Source: Anaerolineales bacterium (GTDB lineage: Bacteria > Chloroflexota > Anaerolineae > Anaerolineales > UBA6663). From it: a stretch of DNA of 5,711 bases. Below, one piece after another: positions 1 through 5,711 of this stretch (position 1 is its first letter; each line of letters starts with the position of its first letter). A program made the translations under genes and the position numbers. The notes beneath the pieces were generated by a model. That model searched no databases. It was not told the DNA's origin and saw only the letters and a program-made list of their open reading frames with translations. The stretch is taken from assembly GCA_017999235.1 (NCBI GenBank), contig JAGOBN010000304.1, positions 1 to 5,711 on the forward strand, in the 5' to 3' direction.

Positions 1-113
1 GCCAGCGGGTGGTGGCGGCGGCCCAGGCGGCCGAGGCGCGCGCCCGAGAGGTGCGCGAGGCGATGGCGCGACAGGCGGCCTATGACGCCCAAGCCAAGGC
101 GATGCGCGAATGA
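1..113 (+). CDS. C-terminal end of an Ala/Arg/Glu-rich, probably helical protein (5' truncated)
   Basis: Reading from base 3 gives 36 codons and a TGA stop at 111-113; the start lies outside the window. The visible tail is almost all Ala, Arg, Glu, Gln and Met with no Pro or Gly (for example AAAQAAEARAREVREAMARQ), as expected for a long amphipathic helix or coiled coil. The frame is supported by its clean junction with the next gene: the TGA overlaps the ATG of the adenylate-forming enzyme in an ATGA arrangement, which is typical of co-translated neighbours. The family cannot be named from this tail. A coiled-coil membrane- or chromosome-associated protein is possible, but nothing visible decides it. 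That a coding frame ends here is fairly secure; the function is unknown. Confidence 0.6.
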   Translation, partial: QRVVAAAQAAEARAREVREAMARQAAYDAQAKAMRE

Positions 114-1456
114 CCCCCGATGTGCTGGACCGCTTCCCGCTGTTGACGCCAGCCGGCGCCGCTCTGCTGCGGCGGCTGGCGGAACACCCGCACGCCCCGC
201 GCTACACGCACCCTGGCGTGGACCGGTTGACGCCGGCCGGCCGGCGCGCCGCCGCTGATTATGAGGCCCAGTTGGCGGCGGCGCCGGAGTGGGCGCCGGC
301 CCAGCCGCCGGCCTGGCTGGCCGAGTTTGCGGCCGAGTGTTACCGCCGGGTGCCGGTCTATCGCCGGCGCGGCGCGGCGCCGGAGGATTTTGCGGCCATC
401 CCGCCCATCTCCCGCGCGGCGCTGGCCCGCGAGCCGTGGGCGTTCGTGCCCGACGACGCGCCGCTGGACGGTTTGGTGGTCTACAACACTTCCGGCACCA
501 CCGGCCATCCCCTGGCCATCCCCACCCACGCCGACACCCTGGCCTTGTATCTGCCCTTGCTGCGCGCGGCGCTGCGGCTGCACGGGGTGACGTTGCCGGC
601 CGGGCCGGATCAGGTGGCCGTGATGGTGGTGGCCTTCCAACAGCGCACCTACACCTACGCCGCGGTCTCGGCCGTGCTGGAGCAGGCCGGCGTGGTCAAA
701 ATCAACCTGCATCCCGATCAATGGCGCGCTCCCGCCGACCGGGCGCGCTTCTTGGATGATTGCGCGCCGGCGGTCGTGACGGGCGATCCGGTGGCCTTTG
801 CGGAGCTGGCGGCTCTGCCGGTGACGCACCGGCCGCGGGCGCTGGTCTCCACCGCGCTGGCTTTGGCGCCGGGGCTGGCGGCGGCGCTGGCCGAGCGCTT
901 TGCCTGCCCGGTAGTCGATCTCTATTCGCTGAATGAATCCGGCCCGGTGGCGGTGCGGGTGGGCGGGGCCTTTCAGGTGCTGCCGCCGCGTCTGTGGGTG
1001 GAACTCCTGGATGAGGCCGGCCAGCCCTGCCCGCCGGGGGCGCGGGGCGAGATCACGCTGACCGGCGGCTTTAATCCGTATCTGCCGCTGCTGCGTTACC
1101 GCACGAATGATTTTGCCCGCGTAGATGTGCGCGCTGGCGCGGCCCGGCTGGTGGATTTGGAGGGCCGGCCGCCGGTGGTCTTCCGGGGCCAAGCGGGGCG
1201 GCGCGTGAACAGCGTGGATGTCAGCTTGGCGCTGCGCGATCTGCCGCTGGCGCAGTACACGCTGCATCAGCGGGCCGACGGCGCTTTAGTGCTCCGCCTG
1301 GCGGCCGGCTCCGGGGCGGTGGTGGCGGAGCGGGAATTGCGGGCACGCTTGGAGGCGCTGTTTGGGCCGGGTCACGCGCTGACGATCGACACGCCCGCGC
1401 GCCTGGCTGCGCCGGCCGGCAAGCTCCTGCAGTTCACCACTGAACTGGCGGATTAA
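110..1456 (+). CDS. PaaK / coenzyme F390 synthetase-like adenylate-forming enzyme (AMP-binding), substrate unknown
   Basis: This 448-residue protein is about the length of phenylacetate-CoA ligase-type enzymes. Such enzymes activate a carboxylic acid with ATP to an acyl-adenylate and usually pass it to CoA. The phosphate-binding loop is NTSGTTGHP at residues 126-134. The A5-like motif YSLNES is at 272-277, the A7-like motif YRTNDFAR at 330-337 (Asp334 would contact the ribose), and an A8-like hinge GRRVNS around 363-368. A C-terminal GKLLQF (Lys438) sits where the A10 lysine is expected. The N-terminal 100 residues resemble the helical lead of the PaaK group (an EFAAECYRRVPVYRR-type segment). 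The start is ATG at 110, overlapping the previous stop, with only a weak AAGG (96-99) ten bases upstream. The gene therefore probably depends on coupled translation. The acid used cannot be read from the sequence. The hinge lacks the Asp pair common in true PaaK, so phenylacetate is not a safe call. Confidence 0.85.
   Translation: MTPDVLDRFPLLTPAGAALLRRLAEHPHAPRYTHPGVDRLTPAGRRAAADYEAQLAAAPEWAPAQPPAWLAEFAAECYRRVPVYRRRGAAPEDFAAIPPISRAALAREPWAFVPDDAPLDGLVVYNTSGTTGHPLAIPTHADTLALYLPLLRAALRLHGVTLPAGPDQVAVMVVAFQQRTYTYAAVSAVLEQAGVVKINLHPDQWRAPADRARFLDDCAPAVVTGDPVAFAELAALPVTHRPRALVSTALALAPGLAAALAERFACPVVDLYSLNESGPVAVRVGGAFQVLPPRLWVELLDEAGQPCPPGARGEITLTGGFNPYLPLLRYRTNDFARVDVRAGAARLVDLEGRPPVVFRGQAGRRVNSVDVSLALRDLPLAQYTLHQRADGALVLRLAAGSGAVVAERELRARLEALFGPGHALTIDTPARLAAPAGKLLQFTTELAD
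1453..1456. other. Tail-to-tail stop codon overlap (TTAA) of two convergent genes
   Basis: The plus-strand adenylate-forming gene stops with TAA at 1454-1456. The minus-strand methyltransferase stops with TAA at 1455-1453. The palindrome TTAA therefore serves both stops and no intergenic space remains for a dedicated terminator. Just beyond, GGCGGC (1463-1468) and GCCGCC (1481-1486) could form a 6-bp stem with a 12-base loop inside the methyltransferase coding region. No T-run follows it on either strand, so I do not call it a terminator. Confidence 0.9.
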
Positions 1457-2184
1457 TCGGCGGGCGGCTTCTGCGCCAGCGCCGCCAGGCTCAGGCCGAA
1501 GGGCAGATTGCCCCCGCGCAGCCACAGCGCTTCCCAGCTCAAAACCATCGTCAACAGCTGATTGAGCCAGCGGGCCGGCAGCTGGACATCGGTCTGCGCG
1601 CTGTCGGCCGATTGCAGCTGGCGCCGAAGGACGGCCGCCGGGAAGAGCAGGGCGGCGAGCGGCGTCAGGCGCGCCACGGTCAGCCGGGCCGCCGTGAGTT
1701 TGGCGCGTAATTCGGGCGCGGCGTAGCGGTGGCGGGTGTGGACGTAGCGGTCGTGCGCGCCGCGCAGCCAATCGTGGGCCGGCACGCGCACCAGCAGCCA
1801 GCCACCCGGCCGCAGCACGCGCGCGCACTCGCGCAGCGCGGCGGCGTCATCGGCCACCGCCAGGTGATAGAGCACGTCAAAACTGGTGACGAGGTCGAAC
1901 GTGGCGTCAGGGAAAGGCAGGGTCTGGATCGAAGCGCGGGCGACGCGCGGCGCCGCCCGGCGGGCGTAGTGAACGGCCAGCGGGTGCCAATCCACCCCGT
2001 GGGGCTGGCCAAACTCGGCCAGCCAGCGCAGGCCGCCGCCGGTGCCGCAGCCGGCGTCCAAGATCCGGGCCGGCCGCGGCAGCGCCAGCTGGGTCAGCAG
2101 GGCGCGCGCGCTGGCGCGCATCCCGGCATACCACCAGTGCTGGTCCTCCAGTTCGGCGAGATGGTGATACTCGCGGGGGTCCAC
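1453..2184 (-). CDS. Class I SAM-dependent methyltransferase (Methyltransf_11 type)
   Basis: This 243-residue protein should transfer a methyl group from S-adenosylmethionine. Motif I, ILDAGCGTGG, lies at residues 41-50. The acidic residue ending strand 2 is Asp65 (HGVDWH). The LPFPDATFDLV segment at 89-99 and the RVLRPGGWLLVRVP strand at 122-135 complete the Rossmann fold. The N-terminal LAELEDQHWWYAGMR (9-23) and the later HTRHRY with a C-terminal LPFGLSLAALAQKP are typical of a broad group often found near sugar, lipid or prenyl-chain genes; the acceptor is not predictable. The C-terminal half carries two hydrophobic stretches (about 170-186 and 208-222), suggesting a lipid-like or membrane-near substrate. 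The start is GTG at 2184, chosen because it keeps the conserved N-terminus. It lies 10 bases after the stop of the NERD-like gene with no strong Shine-Dalgarno site, so the gene is probably last in the plsX operon. Confidence 0.88.
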   Translation of the reverse strand: MDPREYHHLAELEDQHWWYAGMRASARALLTQLALPRPARILDAGCGTGGGLRWLAEFGQPHGVDWHPLAVHYARRAAPRVARASIQTLPFPDATFDLVTSFDVLYHLAVADDAAALRECARVLRPGGWLLVRVPAHDWLRGAHDRYVHTRHRYAAPELRAKLTAARLTVARLTPLAALLFPAAVLRRQLQSADSAQTDVQLPARWLNQLLTMVLSWEALWLRGGNLPFGLSLAALAQKPPAD

Positions 2185-2194
2185 CGCGCCGCGC

Positions 2195-2911
2195 TCAGCT
2201 CTCTTGGGCCGCGGTAAACCCGAGTTTGGTTTCCAGGCTGGTGAGCAGCGGCGCCGCCAGACTTTCCGCCTTGGTCTGGCGGCGGATGTAATCCTTCAGC
2301 TGCTTGACGTGCAGGGTGGTGACCGGGGCGTCGGTCACCTCCAGCACGGCGCGGGAGTTCATAAAGACCACCAGGGGGCGCGGCTCGACGGTGGCTTCGG
2401 GCGCGTGCTTCTTCAGAAAGCCTTTCAGCGCTTCGGCTTCGCTGGTGGCCTCGAGGGCCGGGTTGCCGAGGGCGTCGTGCGGCGCGAAGACGTTCAAGAA
2501 GCTGCGGCGCTCCTGGGGCGCCTTCCACTTCTTATCCGCAAACTGAATCGGGCCGCCCTGGTATTTGGGGTGGAGCACATACACACCGCTGGGGGCCACC
2601 AGGACGTGGTCGGCGCCCAGGCGGTAGTTGTACAGCGTGTGCCGGTCGTCCAGGCCGCGCAGCGCGTCCGCCAGCCCGCGGTCGGAGCGCCGGCCCCAGC
2701 GCCGGTTCAGCAGGCCGCCCACATTGCTGAGGGTATAGCCCACAAAGAACGTGGCAATGACGTAAACCAGGAGTTGCGTTTCCTCGGGCCGGGAGAGCGC
2801 GTACAGATTGATAAAGAGCGCGCCGACCAGCAAGACGATGCCGGCGGTGGTGGCGTAGCGCGCCAGCGTAGTATTGCGTTGGACGGTTTTGGTGGCGGTG
2901 ACGATTCTCAT
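2195..2911 (-). CDS. Two-TM membrane protein with a NERD-like (nuclease-related) domain
   Basis: The protein has 238 residues. Two hydrophobic segments at about 19-38 and 46-65 predict a membrane hairpin, followed by a basic stretch (NRRWGRRSDRG, 69-79) expected on the cytoplasmic side. Residues about 78-165 resemble the NERD domain, a presumed PD-(D/E)xK nuclease relative. The strand pair ADHVLVAPSGVYVLHPKYQGG (100-120) matches the family pattern of Asp-His, a GP/PSG turn, and an acid-x-Lys followed by Gly. Here Asp101 and Lys116 are present, but the acid before x-Lys appears to be His114. A PLVVFMNSRA strand (179-188) and a helix with KQLKDYIRR follow, as in other NERD proteins. The start is ATG at 2911, overlapping the fabF stop as ATGA with no visible Shine-Dalgarno. 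The open frame continues upstream to 3583 only as a shadow across fabF. Function is unknown; the NERD assignment is by motif likeness and is moderately sure. Confidence 0.75.
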   Translation of the reverse strand: MRIVTATKTVQRNTTLARYATTAGIVLLVGALFINLYALSRPEETQLLVYVIATFFVGYTLSNVGGLLNRRWGRRSDRGLADALRGLDDRHTLYNYRLGADHVLVAPSGVYVLHPKYQGGPIQFADKKWKAPQERRSFLNVFAPHDALGNPALEATSEAEALKGFLKKHAPEATVEPRPLVVFMNSRAVLEVTDAPVTTLHVKQLKDYIRRQTKAESLAAPLLTSLETKLGFTAAQES

Positions 2912-4182
2912 GATGATGAAAGAGCGGATGCTTCCGGCTGGCGCAGCACCAGGCAGGCGTTTTGGCCGCCCAGTCCGAAGGAATTGGAGAGCGCGGTGCG
3001 CACCGGCGCCGGCCGGGCCGTGTTCGGCACGTAATCCAGGTCGCAGGCGGGGTCGGGCGTCTCGTAGTTGATGGTGGGCGGGATGAGGCTGTGCTGGATG
3101 GTCAGCGCGCAGACAATGGCTTCCAGGGCGCCGGCCGCGCCCATGGGGTGGCCGATCATGGATTTGGTGGAGCTGATCGGGATGGCGTAGGCGCGTTCGC
3201 CAAACAGGGCTTTGATCGCCCGCGTTTCGCCGCTGTCGTTGGCGGGCGTGGAGGTGCCGTGGGCGTTGATGTAATCGATGGCCTCGCCAGTCAGGCCGGC
3301 GTCCTCGAGCGCCCAGCGCATGGCCCGCCGGGCGCCGGCGGCCTCGGGATCGGGCGCGGCCACGTGGAAGGCGTCGGACGACGACGCCTGGCCCAGGACC
3401 TCGGCGTAGATGCGGGCGCCGCGCTGCACGGCGTGGTCCCAGCGTTCCAGGATCAGCACCCCGCAGCCCTCGGAGTACACAAAGCCTTCGCGGTCGAGCG
3501 TGAAGGGGCGCGAGGCGCGCTCCGGCTGATCGTTGAAGCTGACCGGCAGGGCGCGCATGGCGCAGAAGCCGCCGATGGCCCAATCCTGGATGGAGGCCTC
3601 CACGCCGCCGGTGATGACCAGGTCGGCGGAGCCGCGCCGGATGAGTTCGGTGGCCTCGCCCACAGCCTGGGTGCCGGCCGCGCAGGCGGTGACGATGGTG
3701 CTCAGCGGGCCGAGCGTGCGGTGGGCGCGGCTGAGGTGGTGGGCCGTCATATTGGCGATGGAGGCCGGCGGCGTGAACGGGTTCACGCGGCCGTAGCCAT
3801 GCTGGCGCAGGGTGGTGACGCCTTCGTCAAACTTATCCATCCCGCCCATGGCGGTGCCGAAGACCACGGCCGAGCGTTCCGGGTCAGGCACGGTCTCGCC
3901 GAGGCCGGCGTCGCGCATGGCCTCCTGGGCGGCGGCCTGGGCCAGCTGCGAGCAGCGCGACATACGCCGCGCCTCTTTGATATCCAGGTAGTGGCGGGGG
4001 TCAAAGCCTTTGATTTCGCCCGCGATCTGGCAGGGCAGGTGGCTGGCGTCAAACTGGGTGATGCGCGCGATGCCGGAGCGGCCCGTGATCAGGCCCTCCC
4101 AAAACTCGGCGACCGTGAGACCGAGCGGGGTGACGGCCCCCAAACCGGTGATGGCGACCCGCGGGCGGGCAAGGGGGGTCAT
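2908..4182 (-). CDS. fabF: Beta-ketoacyl-[acyl-carrier-protein] synthase II
   Basis: FabF condenses malonyl-ACP with a growing acyl-ACP, releasing CO2 and lengthening the chain by two carbons in cytoplasmic type II fatty acid synthesis. The product has 424 residues against about 410-415 for the family, so it is full length. The complete Cys-His-His triad is visible: Cys167 in TACAAGTQ, His308 in NAHGTSTPANDSGET, and His345 in STKSMIGHPMGAAGALE with Lys340 beside it. The N-terminal VAITGLGAVTPLG (9-21), the FGTAMGG loop and the C-terminal gate SNSFGLGGQNACLVL (399-413) are all typical. The start is ATG at 4182, overlapping the plsX TGA as ATGA with no Shine-Dalgarno before it, which indicates coupling to plsX. 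FabB or a polyketide ketosynthase is a less likely reading given the length, motifs and plsX next door. Confidence 0.97.
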   Translation of the reverse strand: MTPLARPRVAITGLGAVTPLGLTVAEFWEGLITGRSGIARITQFDASHLPCQIAGEIKGFDPRHYLDIKEARRMSRCSQLAQAAAQEAMRDAGLGETVPDPERSAVVFGTAMGGMDKFDEGVTTLRQHGYGRVNPFTPPASIANMTAHHLSRAHRTLGPLSTIVTACAAGTQAVGEATELIRRGSADLVITGGVEASIQDWAIGGFCAMRALPVSFNDQPERASRPFTLDREGFVYSEGCGVLILERWDHAVQRGARIYAEVLGQASSSDAFHVAAPDPEAAGARRAMRWALEDAGLTGEAIDYINAHGTSTPANDSGETRAIKALFGERAYAIPISSTKSMIGHPMGAAGALEAIVCALTIQHSLIPPTINYETPDPACDLDYVPNTARPAPVRTALSNSFGLGGQNACLVLRQPEASALSSS

Positions 4183-5201
4183 ACGTGGACCAGGGTGAGG
4201 CGCTGGGCGATTTCGACGCGGATGGCGTCCAGCACGCGCGCGTCCACGGCCTGTTTGGCGACGCGCACCGCGTTCTTGACGGCCAGCGCGTCCGAGCGGC
4301 CGTGGCCGATAAACACCAGGCCGTTAACGCCCAGCAAGGGGGCGGCGCCTTCTTCGCTGGGATCCAGCACCTGGCGCAGGGCGCGCAGGGCCGGCCGCAC
4401 CAGCGCGCCGCCCAGCTTGACGAGCGGCGAGCCCGCCATGATCTTCTCCCGGATGAGTTCCACCAGCATTTTAGCGACCGCTTCGGACGATTTCAACAGG
4501 ATGTTGCCGGTGAAGCCGTCGGTCACCACCACATCGGCCTCGCCGGCGAAGACCTCCTTGCCTTCGACATTGCCGATGAAGTTGAGGCCGGCGCCGGCCA
4601 GGAGCGGGTAAGTGTCTTTGACGAGCTGGTTGCCTTTGCCGGCTTCCTCGCCATTGGAGAGCAGGCCGACGCGCGGGTTGGCGCGGCCGCGCACGGAGCG
4701 CGCATAGACGCTGCCCATGATGCCGAACTGCAGCAAGTGTTCGGGCTTGCAGTCCGGGTTGGCGCCGATATCCAGCACCACGCACGTTCCGGTCCGGGTG
4801 GGGAACACGGGGGCCAGGGCGGGGCGCTCGACGCCGGGCAGGGTGCCCAGGCGGAAATAGGCGGTGACGGAAGCGGCGCCGGTGTTGCCCATCGTCACAA
4901 AGGCGTCGGCCTGGCCGGCTTTGAGCAGGTCCAGGGCCACGGCCATGGAATTCCGGGTATTTTTGCGTTTGGCCTTCAAGACCAGCGCCATCCCCTTATC
5001 TTCCATCGTCAGCATCTCGGGGGCATGTTCGATGGTGATGGGGAGGCCAGCGGGGGAGTGAGCGGCCAGGGCCGGCCGGACCACGGCCTCGTCCCCAACC
5101 AGAACGATCTCAACGCCATATTCCCGGGCAGCCAGAACGGCGCCCTCCACATCGGGGTGGGGAAAGGCATCGCTCCCCATGGCATCAACGGCGATTCGCA
5201 T
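4179..5201 (-). CDS. plsX: Phosphate acyltransferase PlsX
   Basis: PlsX converts acyl-ACP and inorganic phosphate to acyl-phosphate, the acyl donor for the PlsY glycerol-3-phosphate acyltransferase. It is a soluble enzyme that associates with the membrane surface. The product has 340 residues, the usual length. Family landmarks run through the whole protein: MRIAVDAMGSD (1-11), MGNTGA (104-109), LAPVFPT (129-135), LDIGANPDCKPEHLLQFG (143-160), LLSNGEE (180-186), IGNVEGKEVF (209-218), DVVVTDGFTGNILLKSSE (223-240) and APLLGVNGLVFIGHGRSDA (287-305). The usual Gly-Gly-Asp at the N-terminus is Gly-Ser-Asp here. The start is ATG at 5201, set by a strong AAGGAG site four bases upstream and by the conserved first residues. 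It is the first gene of the minus-strand unit, preceded by a good promoter, and overlaps fabF by four bases. Confidence 0.97.
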   Translation of the reverse strand: MRIAVDAMGSDAFPHPDVEGAVLAAREYGVEIVLVGDEAVVRPALAAHSPAGLPITIEHAPEMLTMEDKGMALVLKAKRKNTRNSMAVALDLLKAGQADAFVTMGNTGAASVTAYFRLGTLPGVERPALAPVFPTRTGTCVVLDIGANPDCKPEHLLQFGIMGSVYARSVRGRANPRVGLLSNGEEAGKGNQLVKDTYPLLAGAGLNFIGNVEGKEVFAGEADVVVTDGFTGNILLKSSEAVAKMLVELIREKIMAGSPLVKLGGALVRPALRALRQVLDPSEEGAAPLLGVNGLVFIGHGRSDALAVKNAVRVAKQAVDARVLDAIRVEIAQRLTLVHV

Positions 5202-5205
5202 GTCA

Positions 5206-5211
5206 CTCCTT
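5206..5211 (-). promoter_or_regulatory. Strong Shine-Dalgarno site of plsX
   Basis: On the minus strand AAGGAG, within GGAAGGAG, stands four bases before the plsX ATG. It is the only strong ribosome binding site in the minus-strand gene set. The downstream fabF and NERD-like starts have none and overlap the previous stop, so ribosome loading for the first three genes probably happens here. Confidence 0.85.
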
Positions 5212-5216
5212 CCGCG

Positions 5217-5241
5217 CCGGCGGAGGCCGGTCGGTCACCGA
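5217..5241 (-). promoter_or_regulatory. Two short inverted repeats in the plsX leader
   Basis: In the direction of plsX transcription, TCGGT-G-ACCGA (5241-5231) is a perfect 5-bp inverted repeat with a single central base. It is followed immediately by CCGGC-CTCC-GCCGG (5230-5217), a 5-bp stem with a four-base loop ending five bases before the Shine-Dalgarno site. The loop CTCC is complementary to the GGAG of that site. They may form an RNA hairpin that tunes translation, or an operator, but both are short and the surrounding DNA is GC-rich. I recognise no known fatty-acid regulator site (it does not resemble the AT-rich FapR box). Confidence 0.35.
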
Positions 5242-5295
5242 GCTGGGTTCAGAATTGTGGGCAAGGGAGAAGTTGGCACCCTGATACGCCGGCGC

Positions 5296-5324
5296 ATTCT
5301 ACCCTGTCGGCGGGCAATGTTCAA
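5296..5324 (-). promoter_or_regulatory. Sigma-70-type promoter for the plsX-fabF unit
   Basis: On the minus strand a -35 element TTGAAC (5324-5319, four of six consensus bases) is separated by exactly 17 bases from a -10 element TAGAAT (5301-5296, five of six). It lies in the only non-coding gap of the minus-strand set, 14 bases after the stop of the LON-domain gene, and it is relatively AT-rich for this DNA. Transcription would start near 5289, giving a leader of about 88 bases before the plsX ATG. Confidence 0.7.
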
Positions 5325-5338
5325 ATGAAGCGCGGGGC

Positions 5339-5711
5339 CTAATTCGGGGAGAGATCGGCGTTATGTTGGGCTTGCGGGCTGGTGAGCATCGCGCGGACCA
5401 GGCTGATTTCGCGTCGAAACAGCGTCCGTTCGCGTTCGAGCATGTCCTCGGTGGAGGGGCAGCTGAGCAGGGCTTGTTTCTCGATCAACGGAATCTGGAT
5501 GACGATGGCGCTGAGGTAAGCCAGGGCGGTGGGGCGGGCGGGCATCGACTGCTGGTCGAGATCGAGATGTGCGGCCTCGCCCAGGACTTTCAGGTATCGG
5601 GTGACCCAGGGGGTCAGCCGGCGCGCGCAGGCGGCGGCGGCGGTGGGGTGGGTGGCCAGCAGGGGGAAGTGCTCGACCAGACCGGTTAAGTATGGGCGTT
5701 CGTGCTGCAGC
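5339..5711 (-). CDS. LON substrate-binding-domain protein, C-terminal part (5' end outside window)
   Basis: The frame is open from the window edge to a TAG at 5341-5339, giving 123 visible residues. A methionine codon at 5545 gives a shorter 68-residue reading, but the frame upstream of it is plainly part of the same protein. RPYLTGLVEHFP near the window edge recalls the beta-strand part of the LON (PUA-like) domain. The following helices, with LAYLSAIVIQIPLIEKQALLSCPSTEDMLERE written here in two parts as LAYLSAIVIQIPL then IEKQALLSCPS, match the family's helical bundle with its EKQ-x-LL signature. The chain ends soon after, with a polar tail (PQAQHNADLSPN). No AAA or serine protease domain follows, so this is a stand-alone LON-domain protein and not Lon protease. 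Its role is unknown. No terminator is visible between its stop and the plsX promoter, so some read-through into plsX is possible. Confidence 0.75.
   Translation of the reverse strand, partial: LQHERPYLTGLVEHFPLLATHPTAAAACARRLTPWVTRYLKVLGEAAHLDLDQQSMPARPTALAYLSAIVIQIPLIEKQALLSCPSTEDMLERERTLFRREISLVRAMLTSPQAQHNADLSPN

Noticed and set aside
80..1267. Long minus-strand open frame (395 codons) opposite the adenylate-forming gene
   Set aside because: Low-complexity Arg/Gly/Gln/His-rich translation with no family motif; it is the GC-driven antisense shadow of a gene with clear enzyme motifs.
1463..1486. Possible terminator hairpin GGCGGC/GCCGCC near the convergent stops
   Set aside because: Large 12-base loop, no T-run on either strand and located within coding sequence; such stems are expected by chance in this composition.
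2912..3583. N-terminal extension of the NERD-like gene to base 3583
   Set aside because: The extension lies wholly inside fabF in another frame and is Arg/Ala/Gly-rich; the ATG at 2911 sits at the fabF stop and opens directly onto the TM segments.
2962..4611. Plus-strand open frame of 549 codons across fabF and part of plsX
   Set aside because: It runs antisense through two unmistakable genes, its translation is Gly/Ala/Arg-rich without motifs, and its character changes where the underlying gene changes.
4185..5342. Plus-strand open frame of 385 codons opposite plsX
   Set aside because: Antisense shadow of plsX; no recognisable domain and no ribosome site.
5339..5545. Separate 68-residue small protein starting at 5545
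   Set aside because: The frame is open upstream to the window edge and continues a LON-domain-like sequence, so the methionine is internal.
5363..5689. Plus-strand open frame of 108 codons near the right edge
   Set aside because: Gly-rich shadow of the LON-domain gene, whose minus-strand reading carries family-like motifs.
1..5711. Abundant GCCGGC/GGCCGG words as a possible repeat family
   Set aside because: They fall at irregular spacing inside codons for Ala, Gly and Arg and look like genome-wide composition and not a repeat or array.

Overview
The window is a compact, strongly GC-rich stretch of bacterial DNA. GCCGGC-type words are abundant and proteins are rich in Ala, Arg and Gly. Nearly all of it is coding. 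It carries seven genes (two cut by the window edges) in two converging groups. The style and gene set would fit a GC-rich lineage such as Chloroflexota, but this is a guess from composition and gene order. No rRNA or other marker is present to settle it.

Plus strand, 1-1456: the last 36 codons of an Ala/Arg/Glu-rich, probably helical protein run through a four-base ATGA overlap into a PaaK/coenzyme-F390-synthetase-like adenylate-forming enzyme of unknown substrate. That gene ends at 1456, and its stop codon overlaps the stop codon of the first gene read from the other strand (shared bases TTAA, 1453-1456).

Minus strand, 5711 down to 1453: the C-terminal part of a LON substrate-binding-domain protein comes first. 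It is followed by a 137-base gap holding a good sigma-70-type promoter, a leader with two short inverted repeats, and a strong Shine-Dalgarno site. Then come plsX, fabF, a two-TM membrane protein with a NERD-like domain, and a class I SAM-dependent methyltransferase. plsX/fabF and fabF/NERD-like are each joined by ATGA overlaps; the methyltransferase follows after 10 bases with a GTG start. This looks like one transcription unit.

The core of that unit is membrane lipid synthesis. FabF elongates acyl-ACP, and PlsX turns acyl-ACP into acyl-phosphate for phospholipid assembly. The roles of the NERD-like membrane protein and the methyltransferase are not known; their link to lipid metabolism is only by position. 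I see no insertion sequence, CRISPR array, tRNA, rRNA or phage gene. The most unusual items are the NERD-like protein with an apparently altered active-site motif embedded in a fatty-acid operon, and the substrate-orphan adenylate-forming enzyme. I find no convincing case for a wholly new multi-gene system here.
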